Below are positions 15,302 to 24,252 of a stretch of 34,125 nt of DNA, one piece after another. A program made the position numbers and the translations under genes. Source of the stretch: CAYNJF01 sp964351745 (GTDB lineage Bacteria; Pseudomonadota; Gammaproteobacteria; Berkiellales; Berkiellaceae); the NCBI GenBank assembly GCA_964351745.1, contig CAYGPI010000014.1, positions 1 to 34,125 of the forward strand, read 5' to 3'. The notes under the pieces were generated by a model that was not told the DNA's origin, searched no databases, and worked only from the letters and a program-made list of their open reading frames with translations. How positions within the stretch are numbered: the stretch's first letter is position 1; each line of letters opens with the position of its first letter.

Positions 15302-16292
15302 ACGCATTGGTTATTCGGTTGGCGACCCTGCAGGTATAGGGGCAGATATTATTCTGGCCCTTGCTCAAAAGCCTTTCGATGCGCAAATTGTCGTCTTTGG
15401 ATGTCCTGAGAATTTAAGTCATAGAGCCAAGCATTTAGGGTTGGATATTGAATTAAATCTTATCGATTACACCCAGCCTATTAAAAAAAATGGGTGCGGT
15501 GTACTTGATGTGCATGCCATCTCTCTACCTAATGCTCATAGTATTGGCGTGCCTGACATCGCTAACCGTGACGCTATTATTGATTCTCTTAAAGCCTTGT
15601 ACCAAGCTTGTGTAGACAAGAAAATTGATGCGCTAGTCACAGGCCCTGTTAGCAAGTCTCACTTACATACCGAAAAAAATCCTTTTATAGGACACACTGA
15701 GTTTTTTGCACAATGTGCAGGTGTGCAAGATGTCATGATGTCTTTTTATCATCCAAAATGTCTAGTTGGATTGTTGACGACTCACATCCCCTTAAAAGAT
15801 GTCAGTGCTCAAATAACAGCATCTCGCCTTCAAGTCGCGATGACTTTGCTTCATCAAAGCTTAATCAAAGATTTTGGTATTAAAGATCCACTGATTGCAA
15901 CCTTAGGCCTCAACCCTCATGCTGGGGAGAATGGTCAATTAGGACAAGAGGAAGAAGACATTATCAAGCCGACTTTAGAGAAGCTTAGAAAGCAGGGGAT
16001 CCGTATTGATGGTCCGATTGCTGGCGATACAGCCTTTCTGCCTCACAACCTTGAAAAATTTGATGGCCTTTTAGCCATGTACCATGACCAAGGCTTAGCA
16101 CCACTTAAAGCTCTAGGCTTTGGCGATCTCGTGAATTACACACTTGGGCTACCTGTCATTAGAACTTCTGTCGATCATGGCACAGCTTTTGACATCGCAG
16201 GCAAACATATGGCCGACCCAAGTGGCCTACAATCAGCAATACGCTTAGCAATGACGCTTTGCCAAGAGAGAACCAATGGCTCATCGCGCTAA
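15288..16292 (+). CDS. pdxA: 4-hydroxythreonine-4-phosphate dehydrogenase
   Basis: PdxA oxidises 4-phosphohydroxy-L-threonine in the DXP-dependent pathway to pyridoxal phosphate. The 334-residue protein shows YSVGDPAGIGADI near the start, GHTEFFA, MYHDQGLAPLK, and RTSVDHGTAFDIAGKHMADP, which contains the conserved metal/substrate region. The start at 15288 (MINPKRIGYS) is the family start; the in-frame ORF is open back to 15246, inside surA. It overlaps surA by 14 bases and rsmA by 17, indicating translational coupling. Confidence 0.96.
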   Translation: MINPKRIGYSVGDPAGIGADIILALAQKPFDAQIVVFGCPENLSHRAKHLGLDIELNLIDYTQPIKKNGCGVLDVHAISLPNAHSIGVPDIANRDAIIDSLKALYQACVDKKIDALVTGPVSKSHLHTEKNPFIGHTEFFAQCAGVQDVMMSFYHPKCLVGLLTTHIPLKDVSAQITASRLQVAMTLLHQSLIKDFGIKDPLIATLGLNPHAGENGQLGQEEEDIIKPTLEKLRKQGIRIDGPIAGDTAFLPHNLEKFDGLLAMYHDQGLAPLKALGFGDLVNYTLGLPVIRTSVDHGTAFDIAGKHMADPSGLQSAIRLAMTLCQERTNGSSR

Positions 16293-17064
16293 AAAACATC
16301 TCGGACAACATTTTTTAAATGATCAACTTATCATTGAGCAAATTATTCGTGTCATACGCGTAAAAGAAACTGATAAGCTTGTCGAAATAGGCCCCGGCCA
16401 AGGCGCATTAACCACGCATCTATTTGAAAAAAATCCAAATATGGCCTGTATCGAGTTTGATCCAGACTTGATTGAATTCCTGACCCGCAGATATCCAGAG
16501 CTCAAGCTATTTTATCAAGATGCACTAACCTTTGATTTTAAAGAATACGCTGGAGACACGCCTATTCGTGTCGTTGGGAATTTACCTTATAATATTTCAA
16601 CCCCAATTATTTTTCATCTAATTGAGCAGTTAGAATCCATCAAAGATATGTATTTTATGCTTCAAAAAGAAGTTGTTGACAGAATCTGCGCTGAGCCTGG
16701 ATCTAAAAAATATGGCCGCTTAAGTGTGATGGTTCAGTATGCCTGCCAGACCTTTAACCTCTTTGACGTGCCTGAAACCGCTTTTACGCCCCCACCCAAG
16801 GTACAATCAGCCATTGTTCATTTGAAGCCTTATACACAAGACAACTTTCCTTATGAGCCAGTTGATTTGGAAGCCTTAAAACACGTGGTCACCTCCGCTT
16901 TTTCGATGAGAAGGAAAACGTTGCGTAATGCTCTAAAGCCTCTATTCGATGCAGAGCAGCTAGAAAGTATGGATCTTAATTTACAAGCAAGACCTGAAAC
17001 TTTAAGTGTTTCAGATTTTGTTTACATTGCAAAACAATTGGGTCCGACTTCGAAAGAAACTTAA
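16276..17064 (+). CDS. rsmA: 16S rRNA (adenine1518/1519-N6)-dimethyltransferase
   Basis: RsmA (KsgA) dimethylates two adjacent adenines near the 3' end of 16S rRNA during 30S maturation; its loss gives kasugamycin resistance in other bacteria. The 262-residue protein begins AKKHLGQHFLND, carries the SAM-binding LVEIGPGQGALT (35-46) and the catalytic NLPYNIST, and ends with the usual helical domain (AFSMRRKTLRNALK). It overlaps the end of pdxA by 17 bases. The surA-pdxA-rsmA-apaGH order is the classical gammaproteobacterial arrangement. Confidence 0.97.
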   Translation: MAHRAKKHLGQHFLNDQLIIEQIIRVIRVKETDKLVEIGPGQGALTTHLFEKNPNMACIEFDPDLIEFLTRRYPELKLFYQDALTFDFKEYAGDTPIRVVGNLPYNISTPIIFHLIEQLESIKDMYFMLQKEVVDRICAEPGSKKYGRLSVMVQYACQTFNLFDVPETAFTPPPKVQSAIVHLKPYTQDNFPYEPVDLEALKHVVTSAFSMRRKTLRNALKPLFDAEQLESMDLNLQARPETLSVSDFVYIAKQLGPTSKET

Positions 17065-17123
17065 TCTTTCGAGCTGATAGATTGACACCACAAATTGATT
17101 TAAATTGAAACGTAAGGTTTGCT

Positions 17124-17498
17124 ATGGAAAAGTATAAAATTAACATTGATGTTCAAACAAAATTTATGCCCGAGCAATCTGACTTTGATGAAGATAAATT
17201 TGTTTTTTGCTATACCATCACTCTTATCAATGATGGTTGCCTGCCTGCAAAGTTATTGCGTCGAAATTGGCGGATCACAAATGCGAATGGAAAAATTCAT
17301 GAAATTGAGGGTGAAGGTGTTATCGGAGAGCAACCTCACTTAGAGCCAGGTGAAAGCTTTCGTTATACCAGTGGTGCCATTATTGATACGCCTGTGGCCA
17401 GCATGGAAGGTACTTACGACATGCTTTGCGATGATGGCACATCTTTTCAAGCTATCATTTCACCTTTTCCTCTTGCTATGCCTGAACTGGTTCATTAA
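17124..17498 (+). CDS. apaG: ApaG protein
   Basis: This is a 124-residue beta-sandwich protein of the ApaG/DUF525 family, with the fibronectin-like fold also found in F-box proteins. The conserved Gly-rich loop GEGVIGEQPHLEPGESFRYT is present, as is the WRITNANG strand. The biochemical role is not settled in the family. AAGG lies seven bases upstream of the ATG. It is followed after three bases by apaH, and the two are consistently paired in gammaproteobacteria. Confidence 0.95.
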   Translation: MEKYKINIDVQTKFMPEQSDFDEDKFVFCYTITLINDGCLPAKLLRRNWRITNANGKIHEIEGEGVIGEQPHLEPGESFRYTSGAIIDTPVASMEGTYDMLCDDGTSFQAIISPFPLAMPELVH

Positions 17499-17501
17499 GT
17501 T

Positions 17502-18308
17502 ATGTCAACTTATGCTATCGGCGATGTGCAAGGGTGCTATGAGCCCCTCATCCAGTTGCTCGAAAAAATTAACTTCAATCCATCCTGCGATCAGCTTCTT
17601 TTTGCTGGTGATATTATCAATCGTGGTCCTGACTCCCTCAAAACCATAGATTTCATTAAGGGGCTTGGTAACAAAGCGATTTGTGTACTTGGTAATCACG
17701 ATTTATCACTACTTGCACGAAGCGTGAACGCCATTAAGCCCAAGAAGAAAGATACTTTTGAACCAATCCTTGAAGCGCCCCATGCGCATGAGTTAGTAAA
17801 TTGGCTTAAGCAGCAACCTTTGGCTTATCAGCATTCAAGTGGGTTTTTCATGTCTCACGCTGGCCTATATCCTCTTTGGTCGACGCAGCAAGCCTTGGCG
17901 CTGGCCCAAGAAGTTCATGAGATCTTAATAGGCGATCAATTTGAAACTTTTATGCACCATATGTTTGGTTCAAAACCAGATATTTGGAGTGAAGAGCTAG
18001 AGGGATGGGACAGACTAAGATTTATAACTAACTCTCTGACAAGGATGCGGTATTGTACGAATAATGGTAAATTAGATCTTAAAACCAAAGGGTCTCCTAA
18101 AAAACAAAAAAATCAAAGTATTCCATGGTTTCTCTATCCAAACCCTCACTTAAATGGCGCAAAAATCATTTTTGGACATTGGGCTTCTCTCAAGGGAGAA
18201 TGTGAGGTAGAAAACATTCAAGCGTTAGATACTGGCTGCGTTTGGGGTGGATGTCTGACAGCTTTCTGTCTAGAAAATGAAGAGCGTTTCCATATAAACT
18301 GTGGTTAA
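17502..18308 (+). CDS. apaH: Bis(5'-nucleosyl)-tetraphosphatase, symmetrical
   Basis: ApaH hydrolyses Ap4A to two ADP and can remove Np4 caps from RNA 5' ends. The 268-residue protein has the metallophosphatase signature: AIGDVQGCYEPL (5-16), FAGDIINRGPDS (38-49), VLGNHDLSLLA (65-75), MSHAGLYP, and FGHWASLKG near the C-terminus. All metal-binding Asp, His and Asn residues are visible. It is the last gene of the surA operon; the next gene begins 36 bases further on and could be read through. Confidence 0.96.
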   Translation: MSTYAIGDVQGCYEPLIQLLEKINFNPSCDQLLFAGDIINRGPDSLKTIDFIKGLGNKAICVLGNHDLSLLARSVNAIKPKKKDTFEPILEAPHAHELVNWLKQQPLAYQHSSGFFMSHAGLYPLWSTQQALALAQEVHEILIGDQFETFMHHMFGSKPDIWSEELEGWDRLRFITNSLTRMRYCTNNGKLDLKTKGSPKKQKNQSIPWFLYPNPHLNGAKIIFGHWASLKGECEVENIQALDTGCVWGGCLTAFCLENEERFHINCG

Positions 18309-18344
18309 CTCATTTACTAATAATAATTTATAAAATAAGACTGA

Positions 18345-19829
18345 ATGATTGAACAAATACAACCAGGCTGGTATTCGCTTTTACCACCCGCGGTAGCATT
18401 AATCCTATCTTTTACAACTAGGCAGGTTGTTCTGGCACTCTTCGCAGGCGTGCTCACTGGAGCAGCTGTCTTATTGTGCATTACACATGATCCGCTCCAA
18501 TCAAGCGTGATTGAAAGCTTCATGCTGCCAGCTTTAGGATCTAGAACTTTCGCTATTATTTTATTAGTTTACTTGTGGTCTTTAGGCGGCATTATAGGTA
18601 TTTGGGAAAAAACTGGCAGTGCACATTATTTCGCATCTAAGCTAGGCTCCAAAATAGTTAAAGGCCCTCGCTCAGCTCTATTTTTTACTTGGTTAGTTGG
18701 TATGATTTTTCATCAAGGCGGTACGGTTAGTACTGTTCTCGCCGGCACAACAGTAAAACCTGCGACAGATGCTCATAAGATAAGCCACGAAGAGCTTTCT
18801 TACGTTGTCGACTCTACAGCTAGCCCAGTTGCAACACTGATTCCACTCAACGTTTGGCCTTTATATATTGGTGGTATTGTTGCAGGAAGAGCTGCAGAAA
18901 GCGGCGCCTGGGTACCTTTAATCCCAATCATTGACAAAACGAATGCTTATCAATTTTACATTTCGTCTTTAAAATATAATTACTATGCCATCTTCACTGT
19001 CATTGCTACTTTGCTATTTGCCTTAAACCTCCTACCTTGGGTTGGCAAAAAAATGAAAGAAGCCAGACTTAGGGCAAGAACTACGGGTGAATTAGATGCC
19101 CCTGGTGCAGAGCCTCTCATGACTTCCGATCCTAATAAGAACAAAACCACAAACTACCAACCCAATGTATGGGATTTTTTAGTTCCAATAGGTCTGCTGC
19201 TCACAATCACGATTACCCCTTTCATTTTGTGGAAGTTTGATATGATAGGCCAGGAAGATGCCAATTGGATCAACGCAGGATTCTTAACCGCATCTCTAGC
19301 AGCTATGTTCCTTGCTTTTGTTAGAGGTCTACCACTTAATGAAGTTCTAGATGGGTTCAGTCGAGGCTGCAAATCTATGACCTTAGGCGCCATTATTATC
19401 GGATTAGCAGTAGCTTTAGGGATTGTTGCTCAAAGAGTTGGCACAGCAGACTACTTAATGACTATATCCCAAGGAAAAATTACACCATTAGCTTTACCTG
19501 CCATGTTAACTGTTTTATGTATGATTGTTGCTTTCGCAACAGGAACAGCCCTTGGTACCTATGCGGTAGTCTTTCCTGTGGCACTTCCTTTAGCTTACAA
19601 TTTAAATCCTGATTTTACCTTTGTTCAAATCTGCTTTGGTGCAGTTCTCGGAGGTACAGTTTTTGGTGATCAATGCTCCCCAATATCAGATACAACCATT
19701 CTATCAAGTATGTTTACTGGCTGTGATCTCATGGATCATGTTCGAACACAAATTCCATTAGCTCTCATGACAGCCTTTGCTGGGGCAATAGCCTCAACTG
19801 TCGCTGTCATATTATGTGTTCCTTATTAA
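18345..19829 (+). CDS. NhaC-family Na+/H+ antiporter
   Basis: This 494-residue polytopic inner-membrane protein has about 11-13 predicted helices. The late segment FGDQCSPISDTTILSS, followed by MDHVRTQIPLAL, is the signature of the NhaC/ion-transporter superfamily, and FHQGGTVSTVLAGTT is a second conserved re-entrant-type segment. Members exchange Na+ for H+, or couple Na+/H+ to small organic acids (MleN-like), so the substrate is not certain. A cytoplasmic loop at about 235-270 is charged and variable. The ribosome binding site is weak (AAGA). It stands between apaH and the oxidase operon. Confidence 0.88.
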   Translation: MIEQIQPGWYSLLPPAVALILSFTTRQVVLALFAGVLTGAAVLLCITHDPLQSSVIESFMLPALGSRTFAIILLVYLWSLGGIIGIWEKTGSAHYFASKLGSKIVKGPRSALFFTWLVGMIFHQGGTVSTVLAGTTVKPATDAHKISHEELSYVVDSTASPVATLIPLNVWPLYIGGIVAGRAAESGAWVPLIPIIDKTNAYQFYISSLKYNYYAIFTVIATLLFALNLLPWVGKKMKEARLRARTTGELDAPGAEPLMTSDPNKNKTTNYQPNVWDFLVPIGLLLTITITPFILWKFDMIGQEDANWINAGFLTASLAAMFLAFVRGLPLNEVLDGFSRGCKSMTLGAIIIGLAVALGIVAQRVGTADYLMTISQGKITPLALPAMLTVLCMIVAFATGTALGTYAVVFPVALPLAYNLNPDFTFVQICFGAVLGGTVFGDQCSPISDTTILSSMFTGCDLMDHVRTQIPLALMTAFAGAIASTVAVILCVPY

Positions 19830-20061
19830 AATAATGTTACAAATCAAACCCATGTTGACTGCCAAAAACATGAATGGCCGTGTTGAAAAACGACAATCTA
19901 GTGTTAGGCAGACTTTATATCCGTCTAGATTCAAGGTAAAGTACGCGAAGCAATGATTATTGTTAAGTATGTATTACCTTGCTCTGCAAAATAGTATCTA
20001 CCTAACCTAATTTCAGCAATACACTGCAACTAAGTCTTTAGATCTCATGGAGAGAAATGGC

Positions 20062-20877
20062 ATGTCATTTCGTTGGTCATTTGGTGCCATACTGGCCGTA
20101 ACACAACTTTTATTCTGCTCAACTGCCTTTGCTAATTACAACTTAAATTTGACACCTGGTGTCACAGAAGTTAGTAATCAAGTTTACGATCTCCACATGA
20201 TCATCTTAGGTCTATGCACCATTATTGGTATTGCTGTGTATTCAGTTATGTTGTGGGCCATTTTCAGACACAGAAAAGCTAGTGGCGCAAAAGCTGCAAC
20301 ATTTCATGAAAGCACCTTTGTTGAAATTATTTGGACAGTTATTCCTTTTATCATACTTCTTGCGATGGCTGTGCCTGCAACAAAGACCCTTATCTTTATG
20401 GAAAACACAGAAGATGCAGATATCACGATTAAAATAACTGGATACCGATGGTATTGGCATTATGACTATGTCCATGATGATCTTAATTTCTATAGTTACC
20501 TGTCTACACCAGAAACTGAGATGAGAAACATAACACCTAAAAACGAACATTATCTACTGCAAGTGGACAAGCCTCTAGTTCTTCCTGTTGGTAAAAAAGT
20601 ACGGTTCCTCATTACAGCAAATGATGTTTTACATTCTTGGTGGGTGCCAGCTTTAGGCTTTAAAAAAGATGCGATCCCTGGTTTCATCAATGAAGCTTGG
20701 TCTAAGATTGAAAAACCTGGTACTTACCGTGGCCAATGCGCAGAGCTATGCGGCGTACAACACGGCTTCATGCCTATTGTTGTCGAAGCTTTATCAAGCG
20801 AAGATTACGATGCTTGGTTAGAAAAACAACAACAAGCAAAAACTGGCTTAACCCACAACATGATGATGATGGGTTAG
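20062..20877 (+). CDS. coxB: Cytochrome c oxidase subunit II
   Basis: Subunit II of the aa3-type terminal oxidase accepts electrons from cytochrome c at the binuclear CuA centre. The 271-residue protein has a signal peptide, two membrane helices (about 40-65 and 80-105), and a periplasmic cupredoxin domain. Its GYRWYWHYDY aromatic region and CAELCGVQHGFM supply the CuA ligands (C-x3-C-x3-H-x2-M). The start at 20062 is chosen because GGAGAG sits seven bases upstream; an in-frame ATG at 20047 lacks a site. It opens the cox operon. There is no C-terminal cytochrome c domain. Confidence 0.97.
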   Translation: MSFRWSFGAILAVTQLLFCSTAFANYNLNLTPGVTEVSNQVYDLHMIILGLCTIIGIAVYSVMLWAIFRHRKASGAKAATFHESTFVEIIWTVIPFIILLAMAVPATKTLIFMENTEDADITIKITGYRWYWHYDYVHDDLNFYSYLSTPETEMRNITPKNEHYLLQVDKPLVLPVGKKVRFLITANDVLHSWWVPALGFKKDAIPGFINEAWSKIEKPGTYRGQCAELCGVQHGFMPIVVEALSSEDYDAWLEKQQQAKTGLTHNMMMMG

Positions 20878-20927
20878 ACATTAAGAACATACTCTTGTTT
20901 TATATTTAGAATATTAAGGGTTACTGA

Positions 20928-22523
20928 ATGAGCGCAAACACCCACACTCTAGCGGGCGATTCACATGAAGAGCACCATCACGGACCAGCTAAAGGCTTAA
21001 TGCGATGGGTTCTGACAACAAATCATAAAGATATTGGTACCATGTACTTATGGTTTAGCTTTTTGATGTTTCTTAGCGGTGGCGCCATGGCTATGGTCAT
21101 AAGAGCCGAGCTATTTCAACCTGGTCAACATCTTGTTCAACCAGAATTTTTTAATCAAATGACCACGATGCACGGCCTCATTATGGTTTTTGGCGCGGTG
21201 ATGCCCGCTTTTGTTGGTCTTGCCAACTGGTTGATTCCTTTGATGATTGGCGCCCCTGATATGGCGCTCCCACGCATGAATAACTGGAGTTTTTGGATCC
21301 TACCTGTTGCCTTTGGCATCATGGCTTCTACTTTATTTATGGATGGGTCTGCTCCCAACTTTGGTTGGACTTTTTACGCCCCTTTGTCAACAACCTATGG
21401 CCCTCCGAGTACTGATTTCTTTATCTTTGCCGTGCATTTAATGGGGATGTCTTCCATCATGGGTGCCATCAATGTGATTGCAACGATTCTAAATCTTAGA
21501 GCGCCAGGCATGACCATGATGAAACTGCCTATTTTCGTTTGGACATGGCTAATCACCGCTTTTCTTCTAATTGCCGTGATGCCCGTGCTTGCTGGCTGCG
21601 TCACCATGATGCTAACCGATAGAAATTTTGGCACAAGCTTCTTTAATGCAGCTGGTGGTGGCGATCCTGTTTTATTTCAGCATGTCTTTTGGTTCTTTGG
21701 ACATCCTGAAGTGTACATTATGATCTTGCCTGCGTTTGGGATTGTGTCTCAAATTTTACCAACTTTCACCCGTAAACCTTTATTTGGCTACGCCTCTATG
21801 GTTTACGCCACTTGCTCTATTGCATTACTTTCGTTTCTTGTTTGGGCGCATCACATGTTCACCGTTGGATTACCACTCGCGGGTGAATTATTTTTCATGT
21901 ATGCCACCATGTTAATTGCAGTACCAACCGGAGTTAAGGTTTTTAACTGGGTTGCAACCATGTATAGAGGATCGTTAACTTTTGAAACCCCAATGTTATT
22001 TGCACTGGCCTTTATCTTTTTATTCACTTGCGGTGGATTATCAGGTCTTATGCTATCGATAACACCTGTCGACTTTCAATATCACGACACTTACTTTGTC
22101 GTTGCTCATTTCCATTACGTGTTAGTCCCTGGCGCTATTTTCTCCATCATGGCCGCTGTTTATTACTGGCTTCCAAAATGGACTGGCAATCATTGCTCAG
22201 ACACTTTAAGTAAGCTGCATTTTTGGTTATCTGCGATCTCAATCAACGTGACTTTTTTCCCAATGCATTTCTTAGGCCTTGCAGGTATGCCAAGGCGTAT
22301 TCCTGACTATGCATTACAGTTTGTGGAGTTTAACCAGATAGCTTCTATTGGGGCTTTTGTCTTTGGACTGTCACAATTCTTATTCTTATACATTGTTATC
22401 AAAACAATTAGAGGCGGTAAAAAAGCTGATGCTAAAGTTTGGGATAACCCTGAAGGGTTAGAATGGGCTCTACCTAGCCCAACCCCTTACCACACTCACG
22501 TAACCCCTCCCGCTATCCCTTGA
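20928..22523 (+). CDS. coxA: Cytochrome c oxidase subunit I
   Basis: This is the catalytic subunit, holding heme a and the heme a3-CuB site that reduces oxygen and pumps protons. The 531-residue protein has 12 membrane helices. Recognisable segments are TTNHKDIGTMYLWF, MTTMHGLIMVFGAVMP (heme a His), FFGHPEVYIMILPAFG (CuB His cross-linked to Tyr, with the K-channel Glu/Tyr region), WAHHMFTVG (CuB His pair) and DTYFVVAHFHYVLVPG (heme a3 and heme a His). AAGGG lies eight bases upstream of the ATG. A stem-loop follows directly and leads into cox11. Confidence 0.98.
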   Translation: MSANTHTLAGDSHEEHHHGPAKGLMRWVLTTNHKDIGTMYLWFSFLMFLSGGAMAMVIRAELFQPGQHLVQPEFFNQMTTMHGLIMVFGAVMPAFVGLANWLIPLMIGAPDMALPRMNNWSFWILPVAFGIMASTLFMDGSAPNFGWTFYAPLSTTYGPPSTDFFIFAVHLMGMSSIMGAINVIATILNLRAPGMTMMKLPIFVWTWLITAFLLIAVMPVLAGCVTMMLTDRNFGTSFFNAAGGGDPVLFQHVFWFFGHPEVYIMILPAFGIVSQILPTFTRKPLFGYASMVYATCSIALLSFLVWAHHMFTVGLPLAGELFFMYATMLIAVPTGVKVFNWVATMYRGSLTFETPMLFALAFIFLFTCGGLSGLMLSITPVDFQYHDTYFVVAHFHYVLVPGAIFSIMAAVYYWLPKWTGNHCSDTLSKLHFWLSAISINVTFFPMHFLGLAGMPRRIPDYALQFVEFNQIASIGAFVFGLSQFLFLYIVIKTIRGGKKADAKVWDNPEGLEWALPSPTPYHTHVTPPAIP

Positions 22524-22531
22524 GGTTAAGG

Positions 22532-22553
22532 CCCTCTCCTTAACTGGAGAGGG
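22532..22553 (+). promoter_or_regulatory. Hairpin containing the cox11 ribosome binding site
   Basis: CCCTCTCC (22532-22539) and GGAGAGGG (22546-22553) form a perfect eight-base-pair GC-rich stem with loop TTAACT. The right arm is also the ribosome binding site, seven bases before the cox11 ATG. The TAATTTT that follows could make it a weak attenuator. Confidence 0.6.
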
Positions 22554-22560
22554 TAATTTT

Positions 22561-23088
22561 ATGGAAAAAACATACAACAAAAAATTAAGTAAGCACCTAA
22601 AACTGCTAACCCTATCCGTCATTCTTATGTTTGGCTTCGCTTTTGCATTAGTTCCCCTTTACAACACTCTCTGTAAAGTTGCTGGGCTAAACGGCAAAAC
22701 ACAAATGAATGATATTATTCTCCCAGATATTCCCATTGATACTTCTCGGTATATCACCGTAGAGCTGATCAGTGGCTTAAATGAGAATGCACCTGCCATT
22801 TTTTACCCGCAGCGTAAAAAATTTAGAGTCCATCCTGGTGAATTTATAGACACTGCCTTTTGGGTTGAGAACCTATCTAGCGAACCTCTAACCATTCAAG
22901 CAATCCCCAGTGTTGCCCCAGGCTTAGCAGCCTCACATGTCAAAAAACAAGTTTGTTTTTGCTTTCAACACCAAGATTTGGATGGCAACCAAACCATGAA
23001 GATGCCTCTTAGATTTGCAGTGCATCCCGATTTGCCCAAAAAGTTCACAACCGTAACATTAGCCTACACTTTATTTGATGTGACCTAA
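22561..23088 (+). CDS. ctaG: Cytochrome c oxidase assembly protein Cox11 (CtaG)
   Basis: Cox11 delivers copper to the CuB site of subunit I. The 175-residue protein has one N-terminal membrane helix (about 14-34), LYNTLCKVAGLNGKTQ with a conserved Cys at 38, and a periplasmic Ig-like domain. The copper-binding CFCF lies at 132-135, followed by the expected MPLRFAVHPDLP. All three copper-linked Cys are present. Its ribosome binding site lies inside a hairpin arm, suggesting controlled output relative to coxA. coxC follows after 15 bases. Confidence 0.95.
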   Translation: MEKTYNKKLSKHLKLLTLSVILMFGFAFALVPLYNTLCKVAGLNGKTQMNDIILPDIPIDTSRYITVELISGLNENAPAIFYPQRKKFRVHPGEFIDTAFWVENLSSEPLTIQAIPSVAPGLAASHVKKQVCFCFQHQDLDGNQTMKMPLRFAVHPDLPKKFTTVTLAYTLFDVT

Positions 23089-23103
23089 CAGGAAAGCCTC
23101 ACA

Positions 23104-23979
23104 ATGACAGAAAAATATGAACACTATTACGTTCCAGAGCAGAGTAAATGGCCTATCGTAGGCTCTATTGGTTTAGGCGCCATGGCCATTGGTATAGCGA
23201 ATATGCTTCATAATAACCCTGCCGGCCATTATTTATTTTTTTCCGGATCTCTCATCATCGCATGGATGATGTTTGGCTGGTTTAAAGATGTCATCATTGA
23301 AAGTGGTCAAAACCTTTACAGTAAGCAAATGGACAAATCTTTTCGCTGGGGTATGGTCTGGTTCATCTTCAGTGAAGTGATGTTTTTTGCGGCTTTTTTT
23401 GGCGCCTTATTTTATGCTCGCGTTCTGTCTGTGCCGTGGCTTGGCGGTGAAGGAAACAATGCTGCGACCCATGAATTCTTATGGCCAACCTTTCAAGCAG
23501 CCTGGCCTTTACTCTCAACACCTGATCCAGAAGCTTTCACTCAAGCCCTCAAGCCAATGGGTGCATGGGGTCTGCCAGCCATTAACACCGCACTACTTTT
23601 AACCAGCGGCTTAACCGTGACTTGGGCGCACTGGGCACTCATTAAGAATAAAAGAGCTCAGCTGATTATTGGTCTCTTTTTAACCGTTGCCTTAGGATCT
23701 GCCTTCATTGTATGTCAGGGGTTCGAGTATTATGAAGCTTACCAGCACTACCACATCAAACTTGATGGCGGTATGTATGGCACAACCTTCTTTATGCTGA
23801 CTGGTTTCCACGGTGCCCATGTCACCTTAGGTACCATCATGCTTATCACCATCATGCTTCGCGCGATGAAAGGTCACTTTTCTGCTGAAAAACATTTTGC
23901 CTTTGAAGCTGTCGCTTGGTATTGGCACTTTGTTGATGTTGTTTGGCTATTTCTATTTATTTTTGTATATTGGCTATAA
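23104..23979 (+). CDS. coxC: Cytochrome c oxidase subunit III
   Basis: Subunit III is a membrane protein that stabilises the oxidase and supports proton uptake. The 291-residue protein has seven membrane helices. Conserved segments include KSFRWGMVWFIFSEVMFFAAFFGALFY-type helix residues around 78-104, FHGAHVTLGTIML, and the C-terminal AVAWYWHFVDVVWLFLF. The extra periplasmic loop holding WLGGEGNN to AFTQALKPMG is typical of proteobacterial forms. AGGA lies ten bases upstream. It is followed by a strong hairpin and then by an antisense DUF2909 gene. Confidence 0.97.
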   Translation: MTEKYEHYYVPEQSKWPIVGSIGLGAMAIGIANMLHNNPAGHYLFFSGSLIIAWMMFGWFKDVIIESGQNLYSKQMDKSFRWGMVWFIFSEVMFFAAFFGALFYARVLSVPWLGGEGNNAATHEFLWPTFQAAWPLLSTPDPEAFTQALKPMGAWGLPAINTALLLTSGLTVTWAHWALIKNKRAQLIIGLFLTVALGSAFIVCQGFEYYEAYQHYHIKLDGGMYGTTFFMLTGFHGAHVTLGTIMLITIMLRAMKGHFSAEKHFAFEAVAWYWHFVDVVWLFLFIFVYWL

Positions 23980-23991
23980 ACCAATTGATGC

Positions 23992-24020
23992 CTTTGGCTC
24001 AGTCTTAAACTGAGCCAAAG
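23992..24020. terminator. Stem-loop between convergent coxC and DUF2909 genes
   Basis: CTTTGGCTCAGT (23992-24003) and ACTGAGCCAAAG (24009-24020) form a perfect 12-base-pair stem with loop CTTAA, 12 bases past the coxC stop and 13 before the DUF2909 stop. Neither strand has a strong T-run, so termination may be partial. Confidence 0.55.
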
Positions 24021-24033
24021 CTCCCAAATTTAT

Positions 24034-24252
24034 TCAACCAAATAACCCATGTGGCTGGATCCAGCCAAACGCAAACCCCACCAATAAAAATAGAAACAAA
24101 ATCACCGATACAACAATACGCACGGTTAATGCTTTGATTGTTTTAGAGTTTCGCTTCCTATCACTAACCAGGTAAAATAAGCCTGACGCCAAAGAAAAAA
24201 CAATAACAATCATAAAAATAATAATGACTACAGAAACCAACGATCCACTCAT
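24034..24252 (-). CDS. DUF2909 twin-transmembrane protein
   Basis: This is a 72-residue protein with two membrane helices (about 5-24 and 46-65) separated by a basic loop SDRKRNSKTIKAL. It ends FGWIQPHGLFG, which matches the DUF2909 family commonly found between coxC and the SURF1 gene on the opposite strand. The role is unknown, presumably linked to the oxidase. The start at 24252 (MSGSLVSVV) fits family length; the frame stays open further upstream, but that extension lies inside the SURF1 gene. Its first 29 bases overlap the annotated SURF1 start on the other strand. Confidence 0.8.
   Translation of the reverse strand: MSGSLVSVVIIIFMIVIVFSLASGLFYLVSDRKRNSKTIKALTVRIVVSVILFLFLLVGFAFGWIQPHGLFG

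Noticed and set aside
17119..17649. Extra plus-strand ORFs overlapping apaG and apaH
   Set aside because: They are out-of-frame readings of two well conserved proteins.
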